From Nitrospirota bacterium (lineage in GTDB: Bacteria > Nitrospirota > Thermodesulfovibrionia > Thermodesulfovibrionales > Dissulfurispiraceae), in the NCBI GenBank assembly GCA_009773415.1, contig WSNO01000002.1:48357-112356 (forward strand): a stretch of 64,000 nucleotides of DNA, written 5' to 3'. The notes beneath the pieces were generated by a model that was not told where the DNA came from, searched no databases, and worked only from the letters and a program-made list of their open reading frames with translations. The position numbers and the translations under genes are program-made. This document shows, piece after piece, positions 1 through 9,859 of the stretch; position 1 is the stretch's first letter; every line of letters starts with the position of its first letter.

Positions 1-14
1 GCGCTCGCAAAAAT

Positions 15-1007
15 TCACGAATTTTCTCTGTTTCTTTCGAAGAAAAGAGCGGCGCGATCTCGCACCGCATCGACGGTTGGGCTGCTTTGGACACGCATTG
101 CAAGACGATGGCCAAATTTATAATTTTTCGCAAAATAGTGGGTGAACTCTTTCAACCTGCCGAGCCGTCGTTCGGGAGGAAAAAACTCGCTGAGCAGATC
201 GACAAACTTGCAGTACATCGCCGGTAGCGACACAGCCGACCTTGCAAGCGAGGAACCGTATATGTCCCGGGCAATGTCGGCAAACAGCCAGGGTTTTATA
301 ACCGCACCCCGACCGAGCATCAACCCGTCGGCGCCCGAGACGTGAAGACAGTTTTCGGCGTCCTGAACAGTGAAAATCCCTCCGTTAACGATGACCGGAA
401 CCCTCATCCATTCCTTAACTTTGGCAATCCACTCCCATCGCGGCTTCCTGGCAAATGATTCATTTTTGAGGCGGGCATGAACCGAGAGCATGTCGATGCC
501 CTCATCCTGGAGCATGGTGCAAAAGGACTTTAATTTTGCCTCATCAAGTTCAGCGCCGAGACGGATTTTTACGGTCAGGGGCAGCGTGGTGCGATGCCGC
601 GCCTCTGCCACTATGGATCGGGCAGTGTCCGGCTGCTCCATCAGCCTGAAGCCTGCGCCTAACTTGCCGACAGCGGGGGCCGGGCAGCCCATGTTCAGAT
701 CAATAGCATCGGCCTGAAGCTTATGGAGCGCATCAACGGCGGGAGCCAGTTCCCTGACATTGGAAGTCAGAAGCTGGTAGGAAAGCGGTTTTTCTGCTTC
801 AGTTCTGATCAGCCACGGGGAAATTCGTGGGTTTTCCGCAGGCAGGTTTTTTGCCGGAAGCATTTCCGTCGCTCATAGACCTACCCCTCCAAAACCCGCC
901 ATGATCTGCCGGAGCGCGCTGTGAGTAAGGCCGGCCATCGGCGCAAGAAACAAAGGCGGATTGATCCGGAGGTGTCTGATTTGTATGTCCTTTGTCAGTG
1001 GTTTCAT
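15..1007 (-). CDS. dus: tRNA-dihydrouridine synthase with in-frame UGA at codon 45
   Basis: FMN-dependent enzyme that reduces uridine to dihydrouridine in tRNA D-loops. The frame runs from ATG at 1007 (AAGGA about 11 nt upstream) to a stop at 15, 330 residues if the UGA at 873-875 is decoded. Before the UGA lies the family's N-terminal flavin-site motif LAPMAGLTHSALRQ (about residues 21-34) ending FGGVGL; directly after it comes ATEMLPAKNLPAENP, which continues the family alignment without gap or shift. The catalytic cysteine is present in NMGCPAP (about residue 108). A start downstream of the UGA (ATG at 863) would remove the FMN-binding segment, so a short product is unlikely to be active. 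The UGA is either a nonsense mutation, a sequencing error or a selenocysteine codon; selD in this window is a selenoprotein gene, so the last cannot be dismissed. Nearest neighbour is trpD, same strand, 361 bp upstream. Confidence 0.8.
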
Positions 1008-1368
1008 TTTGTCTGAATCCTTATCAAAATGCGTGTAAAAAGGAATCAGGCGCCTTTTTTTGCGCCAAATGTAAAAACGATAATTCGAAATTTCCTGCTT
1101 CCCATGTTCGGAAAGGAGCAGCTGCTTTGCCCACGATCTCTATCAGGCTGCTGAAAAAGTCCCTCTTCGGCTCAGCAGTGTCAATTTCTGATATGGATTG
1201 CCCCGAGTTATTCGATTCTTGAGCCTCTGAGGGAGCGTTTTTAGCAGTGCATTTTGCACCAAGAGTTTTTCAGTACCCTGCTAAGGCATTCCGGATGAAA
1301 GCGGCTAAGCCCCGGCTGCCTATGAAAGATAACTCTATAAAGGACTGCTTGCCGCTGAATTATGCGGG
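1008..1368. other. Intergenic region with imperfect inverted repeat
   Basis: No convincing gene in this 361-bp stretch. It holds a short hairpin with a T-run (GGCGCC...GCGCC near 1060) and an imperfect inverted repeat: CAGGCTGCTGAAAAAGTC starting at 1144 against the reverse complement of the stretch at 1263-1280, which reads AGGGTACTGAAAAACTC. The two arms differ at a few positions and enclose about 100 bp without coding potential. It may be a decayed small repeat or the remains of a mobile element. Confidence 0.4.
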
Positions 1369-2397
1369 TTAGTCGGCAAGCAGGGCGCCGCCGGCGTTGG
1401 TAAACGCCTTAATTTGCTCCAGCTTTCTCATCGCCTTGCCGGAATCGACAGCTTCAGCCGCCCGGGCTATTCCGGTTGTAAAGTCTGCTGCAACTCCGGC
1501 AACAATGAGCGCTGCCGCGGCATTCAGAAGCACCATGTCGCGCTTTGGCCCTTTTTCGCCCCGTAAAATGCTTAGCGTTATTGCGGCGTTGACGTCTTTC
1601 CCGGCGCCGAGGATTGCATCGCGTTCAGCTCTGGCAAAGCCGTACCCCTCGGGCGAGATATACAACGTTTCGACAATGCCGTGCTCTGTCTGAGAGATGC
1701 GCGTGACGTCACAGACGGTGATTTCGTCGAGACCGTCCGCCCCGTGCACAACCATTGCGCGCTCAATGCCGAGGTTGACGAGCACCTGTGCAATCGGTTC
1801 GGTAAGCTTTTCCGCAAATACGCCGACGACCTGGCGGCGGGTGCCGGCAGGATTGGTCAGCGGACCAAGGATGTTGAAGACCGTTCGAATCGCGATGTCG
1901 CGGCGCGGACCGACGGCGAACTTCATAGCAGGATGAAAGAGCGGCGCAAAGAGAAAGCCGAATCCGGTCTCTGCAAGGCAGCGTTCAATGTGAGCGGGAG
2001 GAAGGTTAATCTTCACCCCGAGGGCTTCGAGCACATCAGCAGCACCCGATTTGCTCGAGACTGAACGGTTGCCGTGCTTTGCAACGGGAACGCCAGCCGC
2101 CGCGACCACCAGTGCGGACGTGGTAGAAACATTGAACGTTCCGGCCATGTCGCCGCCGGTTCCGACGATGTCGACGGCTCCTGCGGGAGCCTGAATATGC
2201 ACTGCCTTGGCACGCATGATTTTGGCCGCGCCGGTAATTTCCTCAACCGTCTCACCCTTGATTCTGAGGGCGGTCAGGAATGCCGCTATCTGGGCGTCGG
2301 TGGCAGCGCCTTCCATGATTTCGAGCATGCATTCGGCCATCTCAGCCTCAGAGAGATGGATGTTCTGCACGAGAAGGCTGATAGCTTCCCTGATCAC
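1369..2397 (-). CDS. trpD: Anthranilate phosphoribosyltransferase
   Basis: Transfers the phosphoribosyl group of PRPP to anthranilate, the second step of tryptophan synthesis; cytosolic. The 342-residue protein has the normal family length. It carries the glycine-rich PRPP-binding motif [20 protein letters not shown] (about residues 78-97), the [21 protein letters not shown] motif just after it, and the GPLTNPA loop (about residues 179-185). The start overlaps the end of trpG by 4 nt, so the two genes are translationally coupled in a trpE-trpG-trpD operon read on the minus strand. trpC, trpF, trpB and trpA are not adjacent. Confidence 0.97.
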   Translation of the reverse strand: MIREAISLLVQNIHLSEAEMAECMLEIMEGAATDAQIAAFLTALRIKGETVEEITGAAKIMRAKAVHIQAPAGAVDIVGTGGDMAGTFNVSTTSALVVAAAGVPVAKHGNRSVSSKSGAADVLEALGVKINLPPAHIERCLAETGFGFLFAPLFHPAMKFAVGPRRDIAIRTVFNILGPLTNPAGTRRQVVGVFAEKLTEPIAQVLVNLGIERAMVVHGADGLDEITVCDVTRISQTEHGIVETLYISPEGYGFARAERDAILGAGKDVNAAITLSILRGEKGPKRDMVLLNAAAALIVAGVAADFTTGIARAAEAVDSGKAMRKLEQIKAFTNAGGALLAD

Positions 2398-2981
2398 CTC
2401 GGCTGCTCCAGTGCAATGAAGTTGCGGAGCAGATCCTTGCCGGCCACGGTAAGCACGGATTCGGGATGGAACTGCACCCCTTCAACGGCAAAGCGCCGGT
2501 GGCGGACGCCCATGATGACGTCCGGCATGCCGGGAACCTTTGTCCATGCCGTCACTTCGAGGCAGTCGGGAAGGGTTTTGGGCCTGATGACCAGCGAGTG
2601 GTAACGCGTTGCCTCAAACGGGTTCGGTAGCCCCCGGTAAATGGTCTTGCCGTCGTGCTCGACAAGAGAAACCTTGCCGTGCATGAGATACGGAGCGCGA
2701 ATGACGTCGCCGCCGAACGCAGCGCCGATCGACTGATGGCCGAGACATACGCCGAGGATTGGAATTTTCCCGCTGAAATGAAGGATAGTCTCTATCGAGA
2801 CGCCCGCTTCGTTCGGCGTGCAGGGGCCGGGCGATATGACAATGCGTTCGGGGGCAAGCTGCTCAATCCCGGCAACCGTTATCTTGTCGTTCCGGAAGAC
2901 CTGCACGTCTTCGCCCAGCTCGCCCAGATACTGGACCAAATTATAGGTAAAAGAATCGTAATTATCAATCATCAAAAGCAT
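2394..2981 (-). CDS. trpG: Anthranilate synthase component II (glutamine amidotransferase)
   Basis: Class I glutamine amidotransferase that supplies ammonia to TrpE for anthranilate synthesis; the same subunit often also serves PabB for 4-aminobenzoate. The 195-residue protein shows [19 protein letters not shown] at the N-terminus, the oxyanion motif [11 protein letters not shown], the nucleophile in [10 protein letters not shown] (Cys about residue 79) and the His-Glu pair in [10 protein letters not shown]. It starts 2 nt after the trpE stop and overlaps trpD by 4 nt. Because no second PabA-like gene is seen here, a dual role in folate and tryptophan synthesis is possible. Confidence 0.96.
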   Translation of the reverse strand: MLLMIDNYDSFTYNLVQYLGELGEDVQVFRNDKITVAGIEQLAPERIVISPGPCTPNEAGVSIETILHFSGKIPILGVCLGHQSIGAAFGGDVIRAPYLMHGKVSLVEHDGKTIYRGLPNPFEATRYHSLVIRPKTLPDCLEVTAWTKVPGMPDVIMGVRHRRFAVEGVQFHPESVLTVAGKDLLRNFIALEQPR

Positions 2982-2983
2982 GG

Positions 2984-4522
2984 TTATCTCTTCTTCTTTT
3001 CGACGAAATCGATGGCGGTCATCATGGCCATCGCCTTGTTCACGGACTCCCAGTATTCGCTTTCGGGGACCGAGTCTGCCACGATGCCGGCGCCGGTCTG
3101 AAAATAGACCTTGCCGTCTTTAATGACGAGCGTTCTGATCGCGATGCAGGTGTCCATGTTGCCAGAGTATCCGAAGTATCCGACCGCGCCGGCGTAAATG
3201 CCGCGCTTTGTCGGCTCGAGTTCCTCGATAATCTCCATGGCCCGGATTTTCGGGGCTCCGGCCACGGTGCCGGCAGGAAAAGCGGCACGGAAAACGTCGA
3301 ACGCATTCAGTCCGTCGCGCAGCTGCCCCTCGACATTCGATACCATGTGCATGACGTGGCTGTACCGCTCGGTGATCATGAAATCGGTAACCCTGACCGT
3401 GCCGGTCTTCGCAACACGGCCGACATCGTTTCTGCCGAGGTCGATGAGCATGAGATGTTCGGCCCGCTCCTTGGGGTCCGCAAGCATATCCGCTTCGAGA
3501 GCCTTGTCTTCTTCCTCGGTCTTGCCGCGCTTGCGCGTTCCGGCGATAGGGCGCACCGTGACATTGCCGTCTTCGAGCCGCACCAGAATTTCTGGCGACG
3601 ACCCGACGATGTGGGCATCGCCGATATCGAAATAAAACATATAGGGTGACGGGTTAATCACCCGAAGCGCACGGTAAATCGTGAGCGGATGAGCTGTGCA
3701 GGGGCGGGAGAAGCGCTGAGCCACGACAAGCTGAAACACGTCTCCCGCGTAAATATATTCTTTTGATTTTTCCACGGCCGCCTTGAAATCTTCCTTCCTG
3801 AAGCTCGACGAAAATGAGGCCGCTTCAGGCCGCGCCGGAACTTCGGTGCCCTGCGGCATTTCTATGGGCGCTTTCATGGTGCAGGTTTTCTGCAGCACGG
3901 CGACAATTCTGTCGATCTTTTCTCCGGCCTCGCGGTAGAGCGCCGCAAGGTCTTTTTTTCTCTGCGAAGGGAAAAGCGGCTTGCCCCGGAAGAGAATATC
4001 GCCTCCGGTATGCACGTTGGCCAGTATCGAAAGCGTCTGCTTCAGGTTGTCGAAAATCAGCATCGTATCGAACATCATGAGCAGAACGTCCGGAACGTCG
4101 AGCCCCGGCTTTTTGCGATACGGAATCTTCTCGAATGAGCGGACTACGTCATACGCGAGATAGCCGGCGAATCCTCCGGAAAAGCGGGGCAGACCGGGCG
4201 TCTCGTACTGCCTGAACTGGCCGAGGATATCTTCCACGACCGTGAGAGGATCGTCAGCGACCACTGTCGCTGTGCGTCTGCCGTGGCTCAGGGTCAGCCG
4301 CTTGCCGCTTCCCCTGACAGTGAGCGACGGATCAATGCAGATGAAAGAGTATCGCGCCCATTTTTCCCCGCCGACAACGCTTTCGAGCAGGAAAACCGGT
4401 TTTTTCTTCAGTTTCAGCACGGCGCCGACCGGAGTTTCCGTGTCGCACAGGATGTTTTTATAGACAGGGACAATATTCGCCTGCGCGGCGCGGGCCTTGA
4501 ACTCACTGAACGTTATATTCAT
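2984..4522 (-). CDS. trpE: Anthranilate synthase component I
   Basis: Converts chorismate plus ammonia to anthranilate, the first committed step of tryptophan synthesis. I place the start at ATG 4522 ([14 protein letters not shown]), giving 512 residues; an upstream in-frame ATG at 4558 would overlap the promoter. The N-terminal feedback motif [16 protein letters not shown] is intact, which suggests tryptophan inhibition. C-terminal chorismate-binding signatures are clear: [32 protein letters not shown] and [18 protein letters not shown] box lies exactly 6 nt before the ATG and there is no Shine-Dalgarno, so the trp mRNA is probably leaderless; a leader-peptide attenuator is therefore unlikely. 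Confidence 0.96.
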   Translation of the reverse strand: MNITFSEFKARAAQANIVPVYKNILCDTETPVGAVLKLKKKPVFLLESVVGGEKWARYSFICIDPSLTVRGSGKRLTLSHGRRTATVVADDPLTVVEDILGQFRQYETPGLPRFSGGFAGYLAYDVVRSFEKIPYRKKPGLDVPDVLLMMFDTMLIFDNLKQTLSILANVHTGGDILFRGKPLFPSQRKKDLAALYREAGEKIDRIVAVLQKTCTMKAPIEMPQGTEVPARPEAASFSSSFRKEDFKAAVEKSKEYIYAGDVFQLVVAQRFSRPCTAHPLTIYRALRVINPSPYMFYFDIGDAHIVGSSPEILVRLEDGNVTVRPIAGTRKRGKTEEEDKALEADMLADPKERAEHLMLIDLGRNDVGRVAKTGTVRVTDFMITERYSHVMHMVSNVEGQLRDGLNAFDVFRAAFPAGTVAGAPKIRAMEIIEELEPTKRGIYAGAVGYFGYSGNMDTCIAIRTLVIKDGKVYFQTGAGIVADSVPESEYWESVNKAMAMMTAIDFVEKKKR

Positions 4523-4528
4523 CGGGCT

Positions 4529-4558
4529 ATTGTACTGGATGCCCCTCTTTTTTCGCAA
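4529..4558 (-). promoter_or_regulatory. Promoter of trpEGD, leaderless type
   Basis: On the minus strand: -35 TTGCGA (4558-4553), an 18-bp spacer, -10 TACAAT (4534-4529). The trpE ATG follows after 6 nt, at the expected transcription start. Confidence 0.6.
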
Positions 4559-4564
4559 TGCGCG

Positions 4565-4594
4565 TTGACACCGATTCAGTGAGTGTGTTAGAGT
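4565..4594 (+). promoter_or_regulatory. Promoter of tRNA-Gly/tRNA-Cys
   Basis: Consensus -35 TTGACA (4565-4570), an 18-bp spacer and -10 TAGAGT (4589-4594), about 78 nt upstream of tRNA-Gly. It points away from the trpE promoter, whose -35 box is only 7 bp distant. Confidence 0.65.
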
Positions 4595-4671
4595 CTAAAA
4601 CTTCGTTGCGCCGGGTGCGTCGGCAACGCATCAGGCTCTCTGGTCCGATTCGGACGAACTGTTTCGGGAGT

Positions 4672-4747
4672 GCGGGTGTAGCTCAGCTGGTAGAGCACAA
4701 CCTTGCCAAGGTTGGGGTCGCGGGTTCGAATCCCGTCGCCCGCTCCA
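4672..4747 (+). tRNA. tRNA-Gly (anticodon GCC)
   Basis: The 76-nt sequence folds as a cloverleaf: acceptor GCGGGTG/CGCCCGC, D-arm GCTCAGCTGGTAGAGC, anticodon loop TTGCCAA, T-arm GCGGGTTCGAATCCCGT, and an encoded 3' CCA. Anticodon GCC reads GGC and GGU. Confidence 0.97.
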
Positions 4748-4864
4748 TTACTATCAAGCAAGAAGTGAGAAGTCAGAAGCAGAAAGTCAACAAAAGGACA
4801 AAAGAAAAGCTCTTTCTTTCGCTTTGCACTTCTTGCCTCTCGTTTCTCGCTTTCTTTATCAAAT

Positions 4865-4939
4865 GGCGACGTACCCAAGTGGCAAGGGGGAGGTCTGCAA
4901 AACCTTTATTCAGCGGTTCGAATCCGCTCGTCGCCTCCA
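4865..4939 (+). tRNA. tRNA-Cys (anticodon GCA)
   Basis: The 75-nt cloverleaf has acceptor GGCGACG/CGTCGCC, anticodon loop CTGCAAA (anticodon GCA), T-loop TTCGAAT, discriminator U as expected for tRNA-Cys, and an encoded CCA. It lies 117 bp after tRNA-Gly on the same strand, probably in one transcript. Confidence 0.96.
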
Positions 4940-5007
4940 CTTTTCCTTTCTGATTCCTCTTGACACGCCCGCGGATTTTTCGATAACGTAAAAGCAGTTA
5001 AAGAAGT

Positions 5008-5106
5008 GCCTGTAAAGGGGAGTAGCTGAACAGCGGTTATCGTCAGTACGGCCTGCCCGGCCCGGTGCCGCTCGGTTAGCAGCGCTAACAAGCAAGACCT
5101 TTACCA
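5008..5106 (+). ncRNA. yybP-ykoY (Mn2+) riboswitch aptamer
   Basis: The P1 helix pairs GTAAAGG (5012-5018) with CCTTTAC near 5099-5105. The 5' side reads AAAGGGGAGTAGC and the 3' side CTAACAAGCAAGACC, both hallmarks of the yybP-ykoY family; CGTCAGTACG lies in the middle helix where the metal-binding loop is expected. The element sits directly upstream of htpX on the same strand. Members of this family bind Mn2+ and usually activate manganese exporters or related membrane proteins. Confidence 0.88.
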
Positions 5107-5146
5107 TGATGCCTTGTATCGTGGTAAAGGTCTTGCTTGTAAGACC
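5088..5146 (+). promoter_or_regulatory. Expression platform of the Mn2+ riboswitch
   Basis: A perfect 19-bp inverted repeat (5088-5106 with 5122-5140, 15-nt loop) lets the 3' half of the aptamer pair with downstream RNA instead of forming P1. If P1 forms, the released strand can fold into a 6-bp hairpin at 5129-5146 (GGTCTT/AAGACC), ending just before the htpX Shine-Dalgarno AAAGGAGGA (about 5148-5156). No T-run follows either structure, so control is more likely translational than by termination. Confidence 0.75.
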
Positions 5147-5162
5147 AAAGGAGGAGAGTTCG

Positions 5163-6011
5163 ATGAATACCATGAAGACCCTGATGCTCATGGGCCTGCT
5201 GTCGGTGATGTTGGTGTTTGCCGGAGGAATGCTCGGCGGCAAGAGCGGAATGACCATAGCGCTCATTATGGCCTTCGGTATCAACTTTTTTTCGTACTGG
5301 TTCAGCGACAGGATTGTGCTGAAGATGTACAGAGCCCAGCCGATTACTGAGTCTGAAGCACCGGAGTTGTATGGCATGGTGCGGCGTCTTGCGCAGCGCG
5401 CGCAGCTTCCGATGCCGAAAGTCGCGATCATCAACGAAGACCAGCCGAATGCGTTTGCGACCGGCCGGAATCCGGAGCACGGCACCGTTGCCGTGACGAC
5501 CGGACTTATGCGGATTCTTTCCCGCGAGGAACTTGAGGGCGTTCTTGCCCACGAACTTGCGCATATCAGGAACCGCGACATTCTGGTCGGCACCATAGCG
5601 GCAGCAATTGCCGGAGCAATAAGCTACCTGGCACAAATGGCGCAGTTTGCCATGATCTTCGGCGGTGGCAGGCAGGACGATGACGAGGGCGGAAGCCCGA
5701 TCGGCATGATTGTCATGATGATTGTTGGCCCGATTGCGGCCATGCTTGTGCAGATGGCCATCTCCCGCTCCCGTGAGTATGGAGCAGACGCTACCGGCGC
5801 GGAGATTTGCGGCAATCCGATCTATCTTGCGAACGCTTTGCACAAACTGCAGATGGCATCGCAGCAGGTTCACATGCAGGCAAACCCCGCAACGGCGCAC
5901 ATGTTTATCGTCAACCCCCTGAGCGGCGGAGCCTTGATGAAGATGTTCAGCACGCATCCTCCGATGGAAGAGCGCATCGCCCGTCTGAAGGCAATGCGCG
6001 CGGGAAGATAA
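5163..6011 (+). CDS. htpX: HtpX-type M48 membrane zinc metalloprotease
   Basis: Inner-membrane protease that degrades misfolded or damaged membrane proteins in cooperation with FtsH. The start at ATG 5163 is set by a strong AAAGGAGGAG Shine-Dalgarno and gives 282 residues, the normal HtpX length. Two membrane segments lie at about residues 5-23 and 30-48; the zinc motif HELAH is at 130-134, followed by RNRD, and further hydrophobic segments at about 140-160 and 180-200. The third zinc ligand Glu lies in SRSREYGAD. Expression is probably controlled by the Mn2+ riboswitch in the leader. ftsH follows 177 bp downstream after a terminator, so the two quality-control proteases are neighbours but separate transcripts. 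Confidence 0.95.
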   Translation: MNTMKTLMLMGLLSVMLVFAGGMLGGKSGMTIALIMAFGINFFSYWFSDRIVLKMYRAQPITESEAPELYGMVRRLAQRAQLPMPKVAIINEDQPNAFATGRNPEHGTVAVTTGLMRILSREELEGVLAHELAHIRNRDILVGTIAAAIAGAISYLAQMAQFAMIFGGGRQDDDEGGSPIGMIVMMIVGPIAAMLVQMAISRSREYGADATGAEICGNPIYLANALHKLQMASQQVHMQANPATAHMFIVNPLSGGALMKMFSTHPPMEERIARLKAMRAGR

Positions 6012-6090
6012 AAATGCGGAGCCGCCGGCGCTTCCTTTTCCTGGCAGGCGCCGGCTGATTCTCAGGGCTGCGGACAACATACCCCAATAA

Positions 6091-6121
6091 GCCCGCATCT
6101 GCCGCGATGCGGGTCTTTTCA
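6091..6121 (+). terminator. Rho-independent terminator after htpX
   Basis: Stem CCCGCATC (6092-6099) and GATGCGGG (6106-6113), loop TGCCGC, then TCTTTTC. Confidence 0.8.
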
Positions 6122-6146
6122 TTCCCATTTTTTTATTTGCTACAAT
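6118..6146 (+). promoter_or_regulatory. Putative ftsH promoter
   Basis: A good -10 TACAAT (6141-6146) with a weak -35 TTCATT 17 bp upstream. It overlaps the tail of the htpX terminator; ftsH begins 42 nt further on. Confidence 0.4.
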
Positions 6147-6188
6147 TGAAGCTAGGAGTTCTTTCCTGCGAATGACGAGGAGGTTTCC

Positions 6189-8039
6189 ATGATGGAGAAA
6201 AAGGTTGGCTTTTCACTTGGTTACTTTCTGATTGCGTTTCTTGCGCTGCTTATCATTCAGAACTACTTTCTGTCCCGCACCGTTGCCCAGCTCAGCTACT
6301 CCGAGTTCAAGGTGCTGGTGAAGGAGCGGCTGATAAACGATCTCGAGATCCGCCAGGACACGATAGAGGGGAAGTTTGTCAAGGGCGCAATCGAGAGGAT
6401 TACAGCTCTCAGGGGTGCGGATTCCAAAGAAAAAAGGATCACTCCCGAGATGACAACCTTTTATGTTGTCCGCATGGAGGACGGGGATCTTGTCAGGGAG
6501 CTCACGGCTGAAGGAATACGGTTCAATGCCCTCCAAGAGGCGACATGGCTCAGGGCGCTTCTTTCATGGGTGGTGCCGGTTGTCCTGTTCGTGGGGCTCT
6601 GGTTTTTTCTCATGAAGCGCATGGGGGCAGCGGGCGGAGGGCTCATGGCGGTCGGCAAGAGCAAAGCCAAAATATACGTTGAAGGGGAGACAAAGGTAAC
6701 GTTTGACGATGTTGCCGGCGTGGAAGAGGCGGAGGACGAGCTGAAAGAGGTTATCGAATTTCTCCGGAATCCGCAGAAGTTCCAGTCGCTCGGAGGCAAA
6801 ATCCCGAAAGGGATACTGCTGGTCGGCCCCCCCGGCACGGGAAAGACGATGCTTGCCCGCGCGGTCGCCGGAGAGGCAAAAGTTGCCTTTCTGAGCATCA
6901 GCGGATCGGACTTCGTAGAGATGTTCGTCGGAGTCGGAGCTGCCCGTGTGCGGGATCTTTTCGCTCAGGCGGAGAAAATGGCGCCCTGCATTATCTTTAT
7001 CGATGAGATAGACGCTCTCGGCAGGGCCAGAGGTATCAGCCCGGTGGCGGGAATGGACGAAAAGGAACAGACCCTCACCCAGTTGCTGACCGAAATGGAC
7101 GGATTCGACACCAAGAAAGGCGTCATCATCATGGCGGCGACGAACCGGCCGGAAATCCTCGATCCCGCTCTGCTCAGGCCGGGCCGGTTCGACCGGCATG
7201 TTGTTGTGGATCGCCCTGATCTTAAGGGGCGCGAGGAAATCTTCCGCGTCCATGCAAAGAAAGTGAAGATTTCCGATGATGTCGACATGAAAGTCCTCGC
7301 CTCGATGACCCCCGGAATGGCCGGGGCGGATATTGCAAATGTGGTCAATGAGGCCGCCCTTCTTGCGGTTCGCAAGAGTAAGAATGATGTGGCCATGAAG
7401 GAGTTCGAGGAGGCCATAGAACGCGTTGTCGCCGGGCTCGAAAAACGAACCCGCGTCATCAGCCCTAAGGAAAGGGAACGGGTTGCATTTCATGAGATGG
7501 GGCATGCCATCGTCGCCAGCATGCTTTCGGGAACCGACCCGGTCCGCCGTGTTTCGATCATTCCCCGCGGCATTGCTGCGCTCGGCTATACCCTTCAGCT
7601 GCCGACGGAGGATCGTTTTCTGCTTACCAGGTCCGAGATGCTTGATCGCATGACGGTTCTGCTTGGCGGCAAGGCTGCCGAGGAGCTGGTTTTCGGAGAA
7701 GCTTCCACCGGCGCAAAGAATGATCTTGAGCGTGCAACTGATATGGCTACCGCAATGGTGAAGTCATACGGGATGAGCGAGAGGCTCGGACCGGTATCGT
7801 ACGACAGGGCGCGGCCGAGGTTTCTTGATGTGCAACTGGGGGGCCAACCGAAAGAGTACAGTGAATATACGGCCAAAGAAATTGATGACGAAGTGCACGG
7901 GATATTGCGGGCGGCGTTGCAGAGATCGTCCGGCATTCTGGGCGCTCACAAAGAGCAGCTTGAAAGGATATCCCGCATTTTGCTTGAGCGCGAAGTTATA
8001 GACGGCGATGAACTGAAAAGTTTGCTCGACAGACCATGA
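6189..8039 (+). CDS. ftsH: ATP-dependent zinc metalloprotease FtsH
   Basis: Hexameric inner-membrane AAA+ protease that extracts and degrades membrane proteins and unstable cytosolic regulators. 616 residues, a typical length. Order of parts: membrane helix (about 8-28), short periplasmic domain, second helix (about 124-142), AAA+ domain with Walker A GPPGTGKT (213-220), Walker [12 protein letters not shown], the second region of homology [20 protein letters not shown], and the peptidase domain with HEMGH (about 434-438) and the third zinc ligand in [11 protein letters not shown]. The Shine-Dalgarno GAGGAGG precedes an ATGATG start, so the first or second Met may be used. Confidence 0.96.
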   Translation: MMEKKVGFSLGYFLIAFLALLIIQNYFLSRTVAQLSYSEFKVLVKERLINDLEIRQDTIEGKFVKGAIERITALRGADSKEKRITPEMTTFYVVRMEDGDLVRELTAEGIRFNALQEATWLRALLSWVVPVVLFVGLWFFLMKRMGAAGGGLMAVGKSKAKIYVEGETKVTFDDVAGVEEAEDELKEVIEFLRNPQKFQSLGGKIPKGILLVGPPGTGKTMLARAVAGEAKVAFLSISGSDFVEMFVGVGAARVRDLFAQAEKMAPCIIFIDEIDALGRARGISPVAGMDEKEQTLTQLLTEMDGFDTKKGVIIMAATNRPEILDPALLRPGRFDRHVVVDRPDLKGREEIFRVHAKKVKISDDVDMKVLASMTPGMAGADIANVVNEAALLAVRKSKNDVAMKEFEEAIERVVAGLEKRTRVISPKERERVAFHEMGHAIVASMLSGTDPVRRVSIIPRGIAALGYTLQLPTEDRFLLTRSEMLDRMTVLLGGKAAEELVFGEASTGAKNDLERATDMATAMVKSYGMSERLGPVSYDRARPRFLDVQLGGQPKEYSEYTAKEIDDEVHGILRAALQRSSGILGAHKEQLERISRILLEREVIDGDELKSLLDRP

Positions 8040-8142
8040 ACCGGAATACGGTGCCGGCGGCTTCGCGCTGTTTCGATTGCCGCCCCGCCTGTGGTATTAT
8101 TTAAATTCACTTGTTAATATTATGCAATTTATGGAGGCATGT

Positions 8143-9021
8143 ATGACAAACGTTCTTCTTCAGACAAATTTTCAGGATCTCAAGCTTGCGCGCCGCGGCA
8201 AGGTCCGCGATGTGTATGAGGTGGGGGATAATCTTCTGATTGTCACGACGGACCGGGTATCCGCGTTCGATGTCGTGCTTCCGAGCGGCATCCCGGGCAA
8301 GGGCAAGGTCCTTACCGGCATTTCGCTTTACTGGTTTGACCGGGTAGCCGATATTATCGACAACCATGTTGTCGCCACAAACGTGGACGACTATCCTGAA
8401 GTTCTGAGGAAATACCGTTCAGAACTTGAGGGAAGAAGCATGCTGGTAAAAAAAGCGAAACCGCTGCCGATTGAGTGCATCGTGCGCGGATACCTCTCGG
8501 GATCCGGCTGGAAAGAGTATCAGAAAAGCCGAACGGTATGCAGCATTCCGCTCCCCGACGGGCTGGTGGCGTCGTCACGTCTTGATCAGCCGCTCTTTAC
8601 CCCGAGCACCAAGGCGGAAGAGGGGCACGATATCAACATCAGCTTCGCCGAGACCGAAAAAATTGTAGGCGCGGATGTCGCGGCAAAGGTGCGCGATACG
8701 GCCCTTGCGGTCTATTCCAAGGCGCGTGCGCTGGCTGAGCAAAAAGGGATTATCATCGCCGATACGAAGATGGAGATGGGTTTTTTCGACGGCAGCCTCA
8801 TTCTCATCGACGAACTGCTGACCCCCGATTCTTCCCGCTTCTGGTCGATAAAGGACTACGCTCCCGGTAAAAGCCAGGACAGCTATGACAAACAAATCGT
8901 TCGCGACTATCTGCTGACGCTCGACTGGAACCAGCAGTATCCGGGACCGGAACTGCCGGAGGAGATTGTCCGGAAAACCGCTGCCCGCTACGAAGAAATC
9001 CTCGGTATCCTGACGAAGTAG
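8143..9021 (+). CDS. purC: Phosphoribosylaminoimidazole-succinocarboxamide synthase
   Basis: Condenses CAIR with aspartate using ATP to form SAICAR in purine synthesis. The start at ATG 8143 follows ATGGAGGCATGT, whose GGAGG fixes it, and yields 292 residues of the long PurC type. Recognisable segments are [55 protein letters not shown], and the late [15 protein letters not shown] possible weak promoter (TTTCGA, 18 bp, TATTAT at 8095-8100) lies just upstream. mazG starts 2 nt after its stop. Confidence 0.96.
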   Translation: MTNVLLQTNFQDLKLARRGKVRDVYEVGDNLLIVTTDRVSAFDVVLPSGIPGKGKVLTGISLYWFDRVADIIDNHVVATNVDDYPEVLRKYRSELEGRSMLVKKAKPLPIECIVRGYLSGSGWKEYQKSRTVCSIPLPDGLVASSRLDQPLFTPSTKAEEGHDINISFAETEKIVGADVAAKVRDTALAVYSKARALAEQKGIIIADTKMEMGFFDGSLILIDELLTPDSSRFWSIKDYAPGKSQDSYDKQIVRDYLLTLDWNQQYPGPELPEEIVRKTAARYEEILGILTK

Positions 9022-9023
9022 GC

Positions 9024-9827
9024 ATGGAGCAGTTTCAGCGCCTGATCGACATTATGGCAAAGCTCCGCGCTCCCGGCGGCTGTCCGTGGGACCGCGAGCA
9101 GACGCACGAATCCATAAAGCCGTATCTCATAGAGGAAACCTATGAACTGGTCGATGCGATCGACAACAAGGATGACGCCGGCATGCGCGAAGAGCTCGGC
9201 GACCTGCTCCTTCAGGTGGTTTTCCATGCTGATATGGCCCGGGAGCGCGGGGCGTTCGACATCGGCGATGTTGCTGATGCGATCAGCGCAAAGATGATAT
9301 CGCGCCACCCGCATGTATTTTCAGGCGCGAAGTTCGATACTCCTGAAGCGGTGCTCCAGCAGTGGACCGACCGAAAGAAGGAAGAGGGCAAGTTTCGGGA
9401 ATCGGCTCTGGACGGCGTGCCGGGACACTTGCCGTCGCTTCTGCGCGCGCATCGCCTGCAGTCGCGGGCGGCCAGGGTCGGATTCGACTGGAAAGAGGTT
9501 GACGACGTCATGAAGAAGCTCGACGAAGAGCTTCGCGAGTTTCGCCAGGCCATGGAGCGGAAGGACAAGGCCGCCATTGAGGAGGAACTCGGGGATGTCT
9601 TTTTCTCTCTGGTGAACATATCGCGCTTTCTTCGGGTGAATGCCGAAGAAGCGCTCCGCAAGACCATCGGCAAATTCGTGACGCGCTTTCGGTTTATCGA
9701 GCGCAGGGCTGCGGCCTCCGGCCGGCAGCTTGCCGACATGACGCTTGAGGATATGGACGCGCTCTGGGACGAGGCAAAGGCGGCAGAAGAGATGAAATCA
9801 GAAGAAAGAAAAGAAGTGGTACAATGA
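9024..9827 (+). CDS. mazG: Nucleoside triphosphate pyrophosphohydrolase MazG
   Basis: Hydrolyses NTPs and dNTPs to monophosphates plus PPi, a house-cleaning enzyme for aberrant nucleotides. 267 residues with two MazG folds. The N-terminal one carries CPWDREQTHESIKPYLIEE, EETYELVDAID and EELGDLLLQVVFHA; the C-terminal one carries LDEELREFRQAM and EEELGDVFFSLVNISRF. The paired EExxE/ExxD metal-binding pattern is intact in both. It starts 2 nt after purC, so the pair is probably co-transcribed. Confidence 0.95.
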   Translation: MEQFQRLIDIMAKLRAPGGCPWDREQTHESIKPYLIEETYELVDAIDNKDDAGMREELGDLLLQVVFHADMARERGAFDIGDVADAISAKMISRHPHVFSGAKFDTPEAVLQQWTDRKKEEGKFRESALDGVPGHLPSLLRAHRLQSRAARVGFDWKEVDDVMKKLDEELREFRQAMERKDKAAIEEELGDVFFSLVNISRFLRVNAEEALRKTIGKFVTRFRFIERRAAASGRQLADMTLEDMDALWDEAKAAEEMKSEERKEVVQ

Positions 9828-9859
9828 GTTCGGCATATACTTTTTGATATGGAGCTGAC

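Noticed and set aside
4523..4671. trp attenuator or T-box upstream of trpE
   Set aside because: The trpE ATG lies 6 nt from its -10 box, leaving no leader; the sequence upstream belongs to the divergent tRNA promoter.
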